Of a stretch of 64,000 nt of DNA, positions 39,410 through 51,750 are shown one piece after another. Below the pieces are notes generated by a model. It saw only the letters and a list, made by a program, of their open reading frames with translations, did not search any database and had not been told where the DNA came from. This DNA is from Pachypanchax playfairii (taxonomy: Eukaryota > Chordata > Actinopteri > Cyprinodontiformes > Aplocheilidae): assembly GCA_006937955.1 (NCBI GenBank), contig SSNP01000242.1, forward strand, positions 1-64,000, written 5' to 3'. Position 1 is the stretch's first letter. Each line of letters begins with the position of its first letter. The translations under genes and the position numbers were made by a program.

Positions 39410-42400
39410 TATTTATCAACAGTCATACAAAAAGGCACAATCTTGAAACATGGTTTTGCCAAACACAAAAATTGTTAATTGTGTTCACTTAAATTAGATC
39501 ATATTAATCTCAAAACAAGCCTTTAATGTCTCCAGAAATTTTACTGACATGAAACTGTTATGGTTGTAAGTTTATTATAATGAAACACTGTTAATGTTTT
39601 TCAGGTGTGTGACTCCATCCTGCTGCACATTGAGTAGTTTATTTCAAGTTTATTTATTTATAAAGCGCCAACACTGAGGAGTGTTTCGTCTTCACTCAGC
39701 ATCTCGTCAGTGTGACATGCTGCATGGAGAACTGTTTCTACAGCACAGTCCAGTGCTGGACAATTAAAATGACCAAACATATTTAATGTTTATGTTGTAT
39801 CAAATATTACATAAAATACAACATTTAATGTTAATACACAAATTTTGTCTGTTTGGCTGACTAGATTAACCTGTTCTGGTGATTATTTTTATTTTACAAT
39901 TGAAAAAAGTCTTTGTTAAATATTTAACTGAAGTTGAAAATGTTTTTTATACAGGGTTTACATTAACTCATCTTTACAAATGTTTTATTGACAGTCACTT
40001 AATTGGATTTATGCAGCCCCACCCAAAAAATATTTCACCAGCTGCCACTGCCTTTCACACCAAATGATCAATACAATTTCCCTCAGGATGTAGATGGTTT
40101 TTGCAAGGTCTTACTGAGGTCTTGAATGCAGTGGGATCTCCACGTGAGAGGTTCACAAAAACATCCATACTTAGATCTTTGTGATTTATTACCATGGTGG
40201 GAGGGATCCTGATAGTAGCAGTGCTTGACCTGGTCTAATACCTATAGTCTATGAGCCATGTAGTCGGGCCATGCTAGTGTTGTGTGATCTTTTAGCATGT
40301 AGAACTGAGAGGTCCATGTCATTTCTGGGTCCTGGGTGGGGTGTGATCATGGGTGAATGTGATATAAATAACAATCTTACTATGGGCTTTGCAAGGACTT
40401 GGTGAAGATTTGAGGTTTGCATCATGACAAAGAGAAACACAACATTGTTCTAAATTAAACACAAGTCACAAGAGGGTGAAGTCAGACAAGTCTACTGTGT
40501 TTAATACAAAATTTTGACCTTTGCTGTATAAATCTGTGACTTGGATTGTCTCTGTTCTCCAGATAGGGGTTAAAAATATTTAGAATTTAGACTATCAAAA
40601 CAAAAAAGGATTATATGAAGACTGTTTTGTCCAATAAAATAGATGTGAAGTTCATGAAATGAGGCGGATCAGCACAAACCAGAGCGTGAAAACAATAACT
40701 TGTCAGAGGCACAGCTGGGCCACCCAGAGTTCCTTTCACTAATTTCTCATAAATCCCATCTGGTAATCATATTTCAAAGTTTAAGTCTTTCTCCTTAGAC
40801 CCAGTCGAGGAACTGACCATTGTGGAAAAAATGTCTTTTAGTGAAAGCCCTTCACTCACCAAGCTGCAATTTGCTCAAATAAACCCTGCGAGCTATTGTC
40901 CAGAAAGGAACTTTCATCTTATTTCTTCGTCTTGTTGTCAGTTGTGGTGTTGCCGTTCTCTCATCACATACCAATTTCCACACAGATACATTCATTCGGC
41001 CTGTTGATTCACACGATACAATGCAATTTCCTGCACCATGCCTCGACGTGTCGCAGACACACGCAGCGTCAGCACCAACCCGCTCTAACCAGACTTCTGG
41101 AGCAGTGATGATATCTAGTGCAGGGCTCTTTGAATGCATGCCCCGGCATGTTGATGAGACTACATGACTGAAATGTTGCAATTTAACACAGATGCCATGT
41201 AACATGTAAATGTAGTAATCTGTCAGGTACCATATCTCCTGACATGGAAATTAAAAAAAAAAAAATGCATATAGGCTCTCAGAATCTGTCAGATTCCTAA
41301 AATTTTACATGGCCTACTTTTGCAGAAGGAGGGTGATGTGATACCACTGGGCGGCACACAAGGGCTTGCATTTAAAAACTCCCCCCATTGCTAGTGATCC
41401 ACACCCCCCAATGGCTTAATACTTATTCTTACAAGAACACTGCAGCTCATACTGCCCAACATGACTGGAGAGGGTGGGGGTGCACTGCAGCACAAAGAGC
41501 TCTAACAATACTGACTCAGATTTCCCTCCATTATCACTGAAGACTGAGTTATATATAAATACATATACATATAAGTAGAAAATACAAACTGTAGGGTGGA
41601 ACATAGATCATGCTAATTTGACAGTTGTATTAAAATCACATAATAAATGATATTTTATTACATCTTTGAACAGAGTTGATGGTTTCACATTGTCTTTGAG
41701 CATTTCCCTGATATCAGATCTTAATGTGGCCCGCCTGGGCGTCCATTTCTGTATATCTACAAAGGTATCTGAATTTATGCATGTCTGTTTCGGCTATCAA
41801 AACAACAATCACACAGCTTCTCCTTGACATGAAGTTCTTCACGCAGTTTAATGCTGGTTAGAGGACTTCCATCTTGGAGGTTAATCTGGGATTTTGTGCG
41901 TCTGTGTGAATCAGCATTAAACCCCTGACATTGACATATTATAAGGCTGCCTTGGCAGACACGATTTAACAGTGTAATGGAGATTTCATTGCTGATGTCC
42001 ATGGGGCCCATCTGAGGAATGCCAGATTGCTTTGGTACTCAGTCCGCTGTCCTCATCAGTTCTGCTGTCGGGCAAGGTTGTTGTAGACCCCCCCCCCGCA
42101 ACACAAACCCCGTTATCACAACCTCGATGATGAGGGAGGACAACCTTCCTTAGAAAATCACCTGAATCTGTCATTGTGTCAGGACTAGATCACACCCAAA
42201 TGAGCTGAACCAAAAAAAGGTAATTCAAAGTTTATTCAGAGAAACAGAATTTGTCCCAGGACGACTGTTCAAAGTTTCTACAAGGCAGGAGTTTACAGAT
42301 TTGTTAGAAGATTTCAGGTTTATTCACAGAGAAAAAAAAACAATTTGCTGGTTGTGCTTTGACGATCTCGGAGTGAACGCAGGTAAATTACTTCAAAGTT

Positions 42401-43434
42401 AACAAAAAAGAATATTTACAAGAGTAAATCTGGCCAAGATGATCACTAGAGTGACATTAAGGGTCAGACCTCAAGTAGTGGGACTCGCCTGTTAGATAAA
42501 CTTGCTGCTTGTTGAGTTGTTTGAGAAAAAAGAAAAGAGATGGAATAAAAAGCAGAGCAAAAAAGAGAAAAAAGGCAGAAAAGCTTCCAAAACCCAAACG
42601 AAATCTTAAAGCATGTGGGAAGCATGAAGTTTTGACTGTAATGTTTAATTTTGTAGTTAAAATCTATTGACAAAAAAAACTTGCATGTAGTTACTCGTAA
42701 AAGGAATCTAAATATACATCTTTGTAATAAAATCTGCAAACACTCTGATTTCCTTGTTTGGAATTCATTTAATTTGGATAATAAAATACGATGTGAGATG
42801 TAACTGGCAGCCTCAAAGCAATAACCAAACAATCGATTTTACAATAAATATTTTGGGGATGTGAGAGCTCACTCTCTGATGCGGTGTGTTCAGAAGAGTG
42901 GGGATATAAGAGGCACAGTGAGTCTAATTCAGCCAGCAACTCTAACAGATCATGAACTTCTGGACAATTATCGAGCTGATGACAAGAAGAGTCTAATCAG
43001 GGCCAGGTAATGGTGTTTCATTTTCATTCCCCGCAAAAAGCTTCAAATAAAAGCTATAATCACTCCGGTGCAATTACAGCCGAGCAACTTGCTCCACTGA
43101 ATGATCCTCTAAATTTACCACGGAGGTTAAATGGAACATTTACCCTCCTGTTGTTTTTATTGCTTATAAATATTGAATCACCTGGAAAAGAAAGGCGTCA
43201 GGAAATTCGAGATTTGACTCAATGGCTGGAATTCTTGACAAGTAAACTTGTCAAGTTAATACATGATGCAAGTTGTTTGTTGACATGTTTTTATCCTGTT
43301 GCAGTATTTTCTGAATCAAACATGAAATTGTTCTCAACAAACTGCAACTTTTTTTAAGAGTTACTGATAGGTTTGTGTCTATAACCCACATTACAGCAGG
43401 TGTTATAATATTTACTCTACATGCAGGTTGCATG
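39410..43434. other. Non-coding stretch, no gene recognised
   Basis: About 4 kb without a convincing exon or named repeat. A poly-C run lies at 42091-42100. Short open frames on both strands look random. Confidence 0.35.
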
Positions 43435-43753
43435 CAGTGGTGGAGCCAGGAAATTTTCAATGCAGTGGCCCAGATGTAACTGTTAATTATTTTGGGGTGA
43501 CAAATGTGTCGCACAAAAAATGTATAGCTTTTAAAGCACCTTAAACCAATAAATACAACAGTGGTAGTAGTGGCAAAGATCTATTATTATTCAAAGTATT
43601 AAATTTTTTTCATTATTAGTGCAGATAAAGTAAGAAAAGATGCACTACAAAAATATATAAAAATACAAAAAATATTAACGTATCTGGGGTGGCCAATAGG
43701 GTGGCCAGAGCTCAGCATGAGGTGGCCGTGGCCACCCCCCAGCTCCGCCCCTG
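43435..43753. mobile_element. hAT-like MITE (CAGTGGTGGAGC / GCTCCGCCCCTG ends)
   Basis: Imperfect inverted ends beginning CAG enclose about 320 bp with a repeated 'ggtggcca' motif near the right end. A second copy in opposite orientation runs from about 63765 to the window end. Confidence 0.6.
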
Positions 43754-43995
43754 GCTTGCACAGTGGTGTTGAAGTTACTTCTTTAGCTTCACAGTATCCA
43801 GTTTGAATCTCTGTAGGAGCCTTTCAGTATGGAGTTTGCATGTTCTCCCCGTGTATGTGTGGGTTTTCACTTTGGTTTTCTTCTCAGAGTCCAAAAACAA
43901 GCACATTAGGTTAATTAGCTATTCGAATTCAGCCTTAGGTGTGAGCATGTGCACGTTGTATATCTCTGCATTGGCCCTGTGACTGAATGAGTGAA
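43754..43995 (+). mobile_element. SINE-like interspersed repeat, copy A
   Basis: Shares with 54024-54270 and 56638-56875 the order: cacagtggtg head, tttgaat box, ggagtttgcatgttctcccc, gtgggttttc, aaaaacaagca, ttaggttaatt. A degraded tRNA-like head and conserved body suggest a SINE family common in teleosts. Confidence 0.62.
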
Positions 43996-46439
43996 GAAAC
44001 TGTATGAAAAAAAAAAAGCTTCTTGTTAGTCGGACAGTCGTGTGTTTTCATCCTGGAACTGATTCATTTCATGCTGATTGCACAGAGATTGCTTGTCGGT
44101 TGCATCCACCCAGCAGTTTGTAATTATCAGTTATGTTTGCTGTTGCATTTAGTGATCTTTTGAGACAAACAACACAGCAACGCAATTCTAGAAAAACAAG
44201 CATTTTCTTTTTTAACGAGTAGCAATTGAAGCATGTATTTCTCTCAGTTCCTTTGCTTTGTATCTTTTTTCTGGTGCCTGTAAGCACATCAGTGCTGGGA
44301 AATTTGTAGCTTTCATACACTTTTTTTCCCACAATGCAGCTTCCAAAGTGAAACATCAGGATGGTACTGCTGACTATCAGTTGTAATCACATATAATCAC
44401 CAAACAAAGGGTTTCCCCACTGGAAAGTCACAGCAGGGAGCAGTAACAGAGGAACATGCTGTTTTGGTCACGTTTCATAACAACAACGCTCTGTTTTCAG
44501 AGCTTTAACTGTACAGAAGGCTGCAGGGAGAATTTATTTGGTAATGTGAAGAAATTCTTTTTTTTTTCTATGTCATATCCCTTTATTAAACAATCAAAGT
44601 AAAGTTTTACTATAAAAAAACAATAAAAAATCAATCACACAATCATGTGAAAAATAATTATTTAAAAAACTCAGGGAGGTTTTTAACGGTAATGCTGCTT
44701 ATTACAACAAAAACATCTACATTTTAGGCTGTAGCAGCAAAGTTAGATATACAGTATGTGAATTACATTAAGCATCAGCATCTGGAAAATTATCTGATGT
44801 GTATTGTCTTACATTGTCAAGAAATTGTTCCATTTTACATAAAGTAGGAAAGACTTCGACCTCATACTGAAACCAGCCACAAGGGGGTGCTATTTTTCTT
44901 TTCTGGGTTTCATTGATGAATTATGTTTATGCATCAAGTAAATTCACAGTTTAAAGTGCAATATGAAACATTTTCATAAAAAGCATTTTTTTTTAACAAC
45001 ATAATACCTCCATCGGGTGTTTAGAGGGGTGTAGATTGAAAATGCAGTATTTCCTTTAACAATTATATTTGAAGTAAATCATGTTTACATGTTGGTATCA
45101 TGTTTACATCTACCAGTAGGGGTCTGACGATACGGACAGCTCACGAGACAAGACACGATACCAGATTCACGAGAACAAGACGAGACAATATTTTACATTG
45201 CTTCAGAAAAATAAAATGACATAAAATGTCATCCATTATCCAGCAGACACCCAAAATGCTGCCAAGCAAACGACTTAAATGTGGCGGGGGTTTTCTCTGT
45301 GATGATATTTCCTCTCTTGTTGTGGCTACTGCAGCATCAGCGCACCAGATGTTGCTGTGGTGTTCATGTTTGATATATCACCTTTTATAGTTTAAACAAT
45401 CATAGCTTGGGATTGATTGCATCAAAGAAATATTCTTAAAAAAACAACTAAGTATAAAACTTATGAAACCTGGTGTCCAAATAATCAGGTTAACAACAAA
45501 ACAACTTGAATTTTTAACAGGTTTTTCTTTTCATGAAATACTTTATAAAATACTGTAAGAAAGTATAAAACAATGACTTTGAACTTGATCATTTTTACTT
45601 TGTAAAGGGTTTAAATAGCATTTCAAATCTCAATGTAAAGATTTAATTAACAACTTTTTTGTAGAACAGTGAGCATCTGCCATAAAGTTTTTAGGATCTG
45701 AAAGCCAAAGCTCCTGGCTTTAATTAGCTCACAACACCGGGCACGAACATTACACCAATTATCTTTCCTAGGGCATCCACTGGGAAGAAATATTACCCAT
45801 GGCAGGTTCTCTATAGGGGTTACTTTGGCAGATGCACATCTAATTACACCTATGGGGAGAATCTCCTGGATAACAGAATGGTCCCATTTACACTCATACT
45901 GGGCAATTAACAGTCCTGGATGCTCATGGCAATGACCAAACAGTTATATTATAAATAAGTAGTGGACTTACAGCATGCTCATAAATGCTTCCAATGCTGT
46001 GTTACACTGTCAAAGTGCATTTTTAAAGTCTGACTGGTGCATTTTGATCCTGAACCTTTTCTCGACCCTGAACTCTGCATGAGGTGTTTAATTGCATGAA
46101 TATTTCAACAGTTTACTGAAAGTCCGTTTAGATGTATCAAAAAGGTTTTGGACAAGAAAATCAATAATTAATTCCTGCATATTTTCTATGTGTATGTGTG
46201 TATAGAAAAACACCCAAACCAGATCAATTTTGTTAGTTTTTTGTCTTTGAGACAATAGAAATCTATTGTGACCTTTTATAGAGAATAATGAAGCTCAAGT
46301 CTTTTGTACTTACACACTAATATATATTGACATGCTCACATATTGACAAATAAAATGAATATTCATTGTTCAAAAAGTATACTTGGACATTACTATTGTT
46401 AAATCTTACAGTGATATTTTGGTTTGTATTTGGTTTGTA
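43996..46439. other. Non-coding, with small repeat ends
   Basis: The block 44961-45065 repeats 36038-36140 inverted. At 45117-45190 'taggggtctgacgatacgg' looks like the left end of a hAT-type MITE without a right end. No gene seen. Confidence 0.4.
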
Positions 46440-47013
46440 AGAGGCCCTTCCATTAAAAACATTTTTTCTGAGGTTTCTGTTGAATATTTTAGCTCCACAG
46501 GTGTTCTTACCTTCATAGTGGGTGTGAAAACAGGTCAACAACTTCTCTTTTAGTTTTTATCTCTCAAACTACGCAGGTGGCGAAAACACCCAAGTTCTCC
46601 CGAGTTTGAACGGCCTGTATCTGTTTTGTCACAACTCCTTTGTTTGTTAGTATTCAGCAGCTCCCGCAGTTGAAACCACACCTAGCATGCTGCTGGCTAA
46701 AAGCTGTAGCATAAGATATAGCAAACAGAAAGACACGACGTCTGATGTTGCCATGCACAGCAGGGCAGGAAACAGTATACCTTGCTCTCATAGGCTAGTT
46801 TGTTAGCCAATCAGAGTCCAGCAAATTTGAATAATGAATATGAACAAGCTGCTGACAAAGCAGTCGAAGCAGCCTGACGGAAGGAGCCGGAACCACCCGA
46901 ATTTTAACGCAGACAGATTGAAAGGTCTGTTAATCAGTGTTTCCTGTTTCATATTACTGGTTAATACTTAAGAAATAACCACAAAGTCCTGAAATGTGTA
47001 TGAAATGGCCTCT
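46440..47013. mobile_element. piggyBac-type MITE related to the 12.9-15.0 kb element
   Basis: Ends AGAGGCCCTTCC / GGAAT-type complement ending GGCCTCT, with TTAA at right (47014-47017) and a degraded site at left. The interior (about 46450-46800) matches the inverted subterminal parts of the element at 12864-14961, so it is a deletion derivative of that family. Confidence 0.72.
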
Positions 47014-48740
47014 TTAATACCTTGTGAATACCAAAATTCTACATTTTGAAAAACCCTTTTAGAAATTTTTTAAACAATACTGTGATAAACCAGAAGATTT
47101 AATCATCTACACTGGAGCAGATGCAGTAGCATGTACGAAGCAGGTGGCTCATAGAGGGGTACAAAGTCAGGCAGTTTCTTTTTGTACTACTAAAGTAAAA
47201 GTACGTACATGGTGACCAAAGCTGCAAAACTCTAATTTAGCAGAAGTACAAATTAACCCAGAGCCCAGATAGAAACATAATCAACTTGAGTTCTGTGACC
47301 TTCGGTTTTAACGCAGATCTTTGCTCTTCAGTTTGATGGGATTTTTTAAAATGTAGATACGAAGTGAAAGAAGCTCGCGTTACAAAAGGTTTGAAAGGGA
47401 AAAACACGTAAATGTCATTCCTGGTCTGAAAGGAATATAAACACATACTCTGCATTATATAAAATAACTCCTAAACAAAGACGTAGACTCGTGTTTATGT
47501 TATAAGCCAGGTATTCACAGACATCAAACACTAAAGGTCAGTACAGTGGATTTGTTTTTAAATAAGTCAGCCAGATGAACAATGAGAAACTCGTAGCTAC
47601 ACACACTGCAGTGTGGAAAGCTGGAAGTGGACTTGCAGCAGATTGTCATGCCGTTTTGTGTTGGGTTTTATATTTATTCTCCATCATGCTTTACTTTGTC
47701 CTATTTTTGTATAGGTTTCCTGTGTCACTGGTTAATGTTTCCCACTGTTTTATTTGTTGATTCAGCTTATCGCTCACTTGTTTCATATTCAGTAATCAGG
47801 CCAGCGTCCCTCACTCAGGAATCACTCCCCCAGCAGATAAACAGTTGTTCTCCGATTGGCTCCTTTTGAATTTATTTGTTGCCTCATCAGTATTTTGTTT
47901 TCTTTATTGAAGTTGTTTTTATGTGCTTATGTCATCCTGAACTTTGAGTCCATCTGCACACCAATTATAACATATATAGACATTTCATACATTTTCTAGT
48001 ATAGTGGACGAAGTTTATATGCACAACAGTTATATGCATAAAACTGCTGAGCACGTTCCTGTGTAATAAAGAATTCATACACTTATATGCACAGCTCTGA
48101 CAGATATATGCACAAAACATTTTGAGGTATCATACATGCATCTCACTGAATCTCACAATTTCTCCATTGGTTGTCTGTGCCTCACACGCAGGTGTAACCC
48201 CCAGTTTACACTGGGCGTGTCAGTGGTGCATTTAAAGCAGCATGGCGGTCACCACGGCAAACAGAAACAATGATGTCTATGGAGTGGTTTACACCGGGTG
48301 CATTTGAGGCGTGTCCCAGAAGCATCTCACCATGCCATGCCACTAACATAGGACTGGGTTCTATTTTTGATGCAACATGCTTCCAAAACGCATCAAGCTT
48401 CAACAGTTAACGCAGTGCTAACTGGAAAACACCCATACAGCATCCGGTAAATTTCAAAATAATGGTTGTATTTATACTAACTATAAGGTAAATGGCATTT
48501 ACTTTTATATTGCATTTCCTAAGTCAGATGACTCCCAAAGCACTTCACACTGTAGTATATCATTCACTCACTCACTTACATGTTTGGTGGTGATAGACTA
48601 CACACATATTGTAGCCACAATAGATGTCTTGGAACACACAGTGACAGAGGTGATCCAACTCCAAACATTCAGAACTAAAAACTAAACAGAAAAAAACCCA
48701 CTTACCTCTGTCTTCCATGCCAGGATCCATTGTTGTAAAA
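47014..48740. other. Non-coding stretch
   Basis: No exon recognised. 'ttatatgcacaac' motifs recur at 48015-48110 (short, four times). 48190-48400 has 'gtttacac' and 'ggtttacaccgggtgcat' elements typical of a fish MITE interior, but no clear ends. Confidence 0.35.
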
Positions 48741-48980
48741 GTGTAACTGATCCCCTAAACATTTTTTTTGCTTATAATCTGTATGGGTTTTTACTAATAC
48801 ATAAGTCAGTTCTTGGGCATTGTTTGGCATTTTCTTGTAAATTTGTGTAATTCAGCACTTTTTGGTCTAAAACGTCTTAGTGCTGCCCTCTTAGGGTTGA
48901 ACAGTGGCTACTGCATTTGAAATTTGTGATTGGCTGAAGCAGAACATGACGTTGATCTTTTCCCATTCCTACGTCACTGG
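48741..48980. mobile_element. Diverged copy of the TTAA MITE family
   Basis: Shares the internal blocks 'ttgggcattgtttggcattttc' like 10362-10390 and 'gtcttagtgctgccctcttagg' like 10426-10447 with the complete element at 10326-10617, but its ends are degraded. Confidence 0.55.
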
Positions 48981-49133
48981 CACCGTCTCACAGATTTGAT
49001 TTGCTTTTATTGTCCCACGGGGGGAAATTAGATGGAGATACAGAAAGCAACAGTTTGACCCTCACACTCCAAGGCTGCCAGGGCACGTGTGCCCAGCGCT
49101 AGTTGCTCAGGTCAGCCAAGGTCACACAGGAGA

Positions 49134-49252
49134 ATACATACATACATACATACATACATACATACATACATACATGTATGTATGTATGTATGTATGTATG
49201 TATGTATGTATGTATGTATGTATGTATGTATGTATGTATGTATGTATGTATA
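49134..49252. repeat. Tetranucleotide palindrome (CATA)n(TATG)n
   Basis: About 41 bp of ACAT units flip to GTAT units at 49174/49175 and continue to 49252, giving a perfect palindrome of about 82 bp that can form a cruciform. Confidence 0.95.
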
Positions 49253-49460
49253 CCTTTTCCTAACCTTAACCATTACTGATCTATAACTAACCCTAAGACT
49301 AACTAAAACTCTATTCACACCATACCTATAAACCTAACCCCTAACCCTAAAAAGGGGAGTCCCCCTTATGGGGACCAGGCTTCGGTCCCCACAAGAACCC
49401 TCGGACCCCAGAAAGATAGTAAAAGTCAGGAAACAGGTCCTCAGGAGGTCAGAAATACAA
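49253..49460. repeat. Telomere-like CCTAA-rich repeat with GGGGACC palindrome
   Basis: Degenerate CCTAACC units (49258-49350) are followed by 'tggggaccaggcttcggtcccca'. This pairing is a common fish interspersed minisatellite edge and not a telomere: units are irregular. Confidence 0.55.
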
Positions 49461-49611
<151 letters not shown>

Positions 49612-49826
49612 NNNNNNNNNNNNNNNNNNNNNNNNNNNNNNNNNNNNNNNNNNNNNNNNNNNNNNNNNNNNNNNNNNNNNNNNNNNNNNNNNNNNNNNNN
49701 NNNNNNNNNNNNNNNNNNNNNNNNNNNNNNNNNNNNNNNNNNNNNNNNNNNNNNNNNNNNNNNNNNNNNNNNNNNNNNNNNNNNNNNNNNNNNNNNNNNN
49801 NNNNNNNNNNNNNNNNNNNNNNNNNN
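49612..49826. other. Assembly gap, 215 N
   Basis: No sequence. It hides the outer left inverted repeat of the Tc1-like element that follows. Confidence 0.99.
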
Positions 49827-51263
49827 TTTGCAAATTATGGTGGAAAACAAGTATTTGGTCACCTACAAACAAGTAAGATTTCTGGCTTTCACAGACCTGT
49901 AACTTCTTTAAGAGGCTCCTCGGTCCTCCACTCGTTACCTGTATTAATGGCACCTGTGTGAACTCGTTATCAGTATAAAAGACACCTGTCCACAACCTCA
50001 AACAGTCACGCTCCAAACTCCACTATGGCCAAGACCAAAGAGCTGTCAAAGGACACCAGAAACAAAATTGTAGACCTTCACCAGGCTGGGAAGACTGAAT
50101 CTGCAATAGGTAAGCAGCTTGGTGTGAAGAAATCAACTGTGGGAGCAATTATTAGAAAATGGAAGACATACAAGACCACTGATAATCTCCCTCGATCTGG
50201 GGCTCCACGCAAGATCTCACCCCGTGGGGTCAAAATGATCACAAGAACGGTGAGCAAAAATCCCAGAACCACACGGAGGGACCTAGTGAATGACCTGCAG
50301 AGAGCTGGGACCAAAGTAACAAAGGCTACCATCAGTAACACACTACGCCGCCAGGGACTCAAATCCTGCAGTGCCAGACGTGTCCCCCTGCTGAAGCCAG
50401 GACACGTCCAGGCCCGTCTGCGGTTTGCTAGAGAGCATTTGGATGATCCAGAAGAGGATTGGGAGAACATCATATGGTCAGATGAAACCAAAATAGAACT
50501 TTTTGGTAGAAACTCAACTTGTCGTGTTTGGAGGGGAAAGAATGCTGAGTTGGATCCAAAGAACACCATACCTACTGTAAAGCATGGGGGTGGAAACATC
50601 ATGCTTTGGGGCTGTTTTTCTGCAAGGGGACCAGGACGACTGATCCGTGTAAAGGAAAGAATGAATGGGGCCATGTATCGTAAGATTTTGAGTGAAAACC
50701 TCCTTCCATCAGCAAGGGCATTGAAAATGAGACGTGGCTGGGTCTTTCAGCATGACAATGATCCCAAACACACCGCCCGGGCAACGAAGGAGTGGCTTCG
50801 TAAGAAGCATTTCAAGGTCCTGGAGTGGCCTAGCCAGTCTCCAGATCTCAACCCCATAGAAAATCTCTGGAGGGAGTTGAAAGTCCGTGTTGCCCAGCGT
50901 CAGCCCCAAAACATCACTGCTCTGGAGGAGATCTGCATGGAGGAATGGGCCAAAATACCAGCAACAGTGTGTGAAAACCTTGTGAAGACTTACAGAAAAC
51001 GTTTGACCTCTGTCATTGCCAACAAAGGCTATATAACAAAGTATTGAGATTAACTTTTGTTATTGACCAAATACTTATTTTCCACCATAATTTGCAAATA
51101 AATTCTTTAAAAATCAGACAATGTGATTTTCTGGATTTTTTTTCCTCATTTTGTCTCTCATAGTTGAGGTATACCTATGATGAAAGTTACAGGCCTCTCT
51201 GATCTTTTTAAGTGGGAGAACTTACACAATTGGTGACTGACTAAATACTTTTTTGCCCCACTG
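49827..51263 (+). mobile_element. Tc1-like transposon with long inverted repeats, left end in gap
   Basis: Inner repeat tttgcaaattatggtggaaa (49827-49846) pairs with its complement at 51081-51100. The right terminus ends CCCCACTG at 51263 followed by TA. The ends of about 200 bp with inner and outer repeat units have the IR/DR layout of fish Tc1 elements. Confidence 0.9.
50025..51047 (+). CDS. Tc1-like transposase, full length
   Basis: 340 codons without a stop or frameshift, the normal length for fish Tc1 transposases. N-terminal paired-like helix-turn-helix units (residues about 1-55 and 65-120) bind the inverted repeats; between them G-A-P-R-K-I matches the usual GRRR-type hook region. 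The catalytic core shows W-S-D-E-T-K near residue 153 (first Asp), H-D-N-D-P-K-H-T near 245 (second Asp) and S-P-D-L-N-P-I-E-N-L-W near 280 (Glu), i.e. DD34E. A glycine-rich strip (K-H-G-G-G) lies near residue 187. The start follows 'cactatggcc', a good Kozak context. All catalytic residues are present, so activity is possible. Confidence 0.93.
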   Translation: MAKTKELSKDTRNKIVDLHQAGKTESAIGKQLGVKKSTVGAIIRKWKTYKTTDNLPRSGAPRKISPRGVKMITRTVSKNPRTTRRDLVNDLQRAGTKVTKATISNTLRRQGLKSCSARRVPLLKPGHVQARLRFAREHLDDPEEDWENIIWSDETKIELFGRNSTCRVWRGKNAELDPKNTIPTVKHGGGNIMLWGCFSARGPGRLIRVKERMNGAMYRKILSENLLPSARALKMRRGWVFQHDNDPKHTARATKEWLRKKHFKVLEWPSQSPDLNPIENLWRELKVRVAQRQPQNITALEEICMEEWAKIPATVCENLVKTYRKRLTSVIANKGYITKY

Positions 51264-51524
51264 TACATACACATAAGCACGCATAAACCTATGTGTAGAG
51301 ACCAGATGAATATCAGACAACACTGGGTAGGAAAAAGAGGTAAAAAAGGTTCCTCACACCCAGTGCCCACAAGGGGGCGCTGGATGGAAGACAAAAAAAA
51401 CTCCTTAGCAGGGGGGATTGAACAGTTGGAGTAGGAGGGGGGGCAGGGGGAAGGGGAACCGAGTGTACCATCTGCATTCTCCTCAGGGGAGTTTGGAGTG
51501 TTGGCCTATGGCCCAGCCAAAGGG

Positions 51525-51750
51525 GGGCGGCTGTGGCTCAGTGGTTAGAGCGGTCGTCCTCCAATTTGAAGGTTGGTGGATCGATCCCGGCTTCCACCGC
51601 CGCATGTCGAAGTGTCCTTGGGCAAGACACTGAACCCCATGTTGCCCCCCGATCTGCATATCGGGTTGTGTGAGTGTAAGCCCCTACCCTCTCCCCCCGG
51701 TTTACATATCGGGTTGTGTGAATGGGTGAATGCAAAACCTTGTAGTTTTC
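51525..51750 (+). mobile_element. tRNA-derived SINE, copy 2
   Basis: Same family as 8230-8510, with an 11-bp extra segment after the B box (cttccaccgcc) and a truncated 3' end at about 51748. Confidence 0.82.

Noticed and set aside
49258..49350. Interstitial telomere
   Set aside because: CCTAA units are irregular and belong to a common fish interspersed repeat edge.
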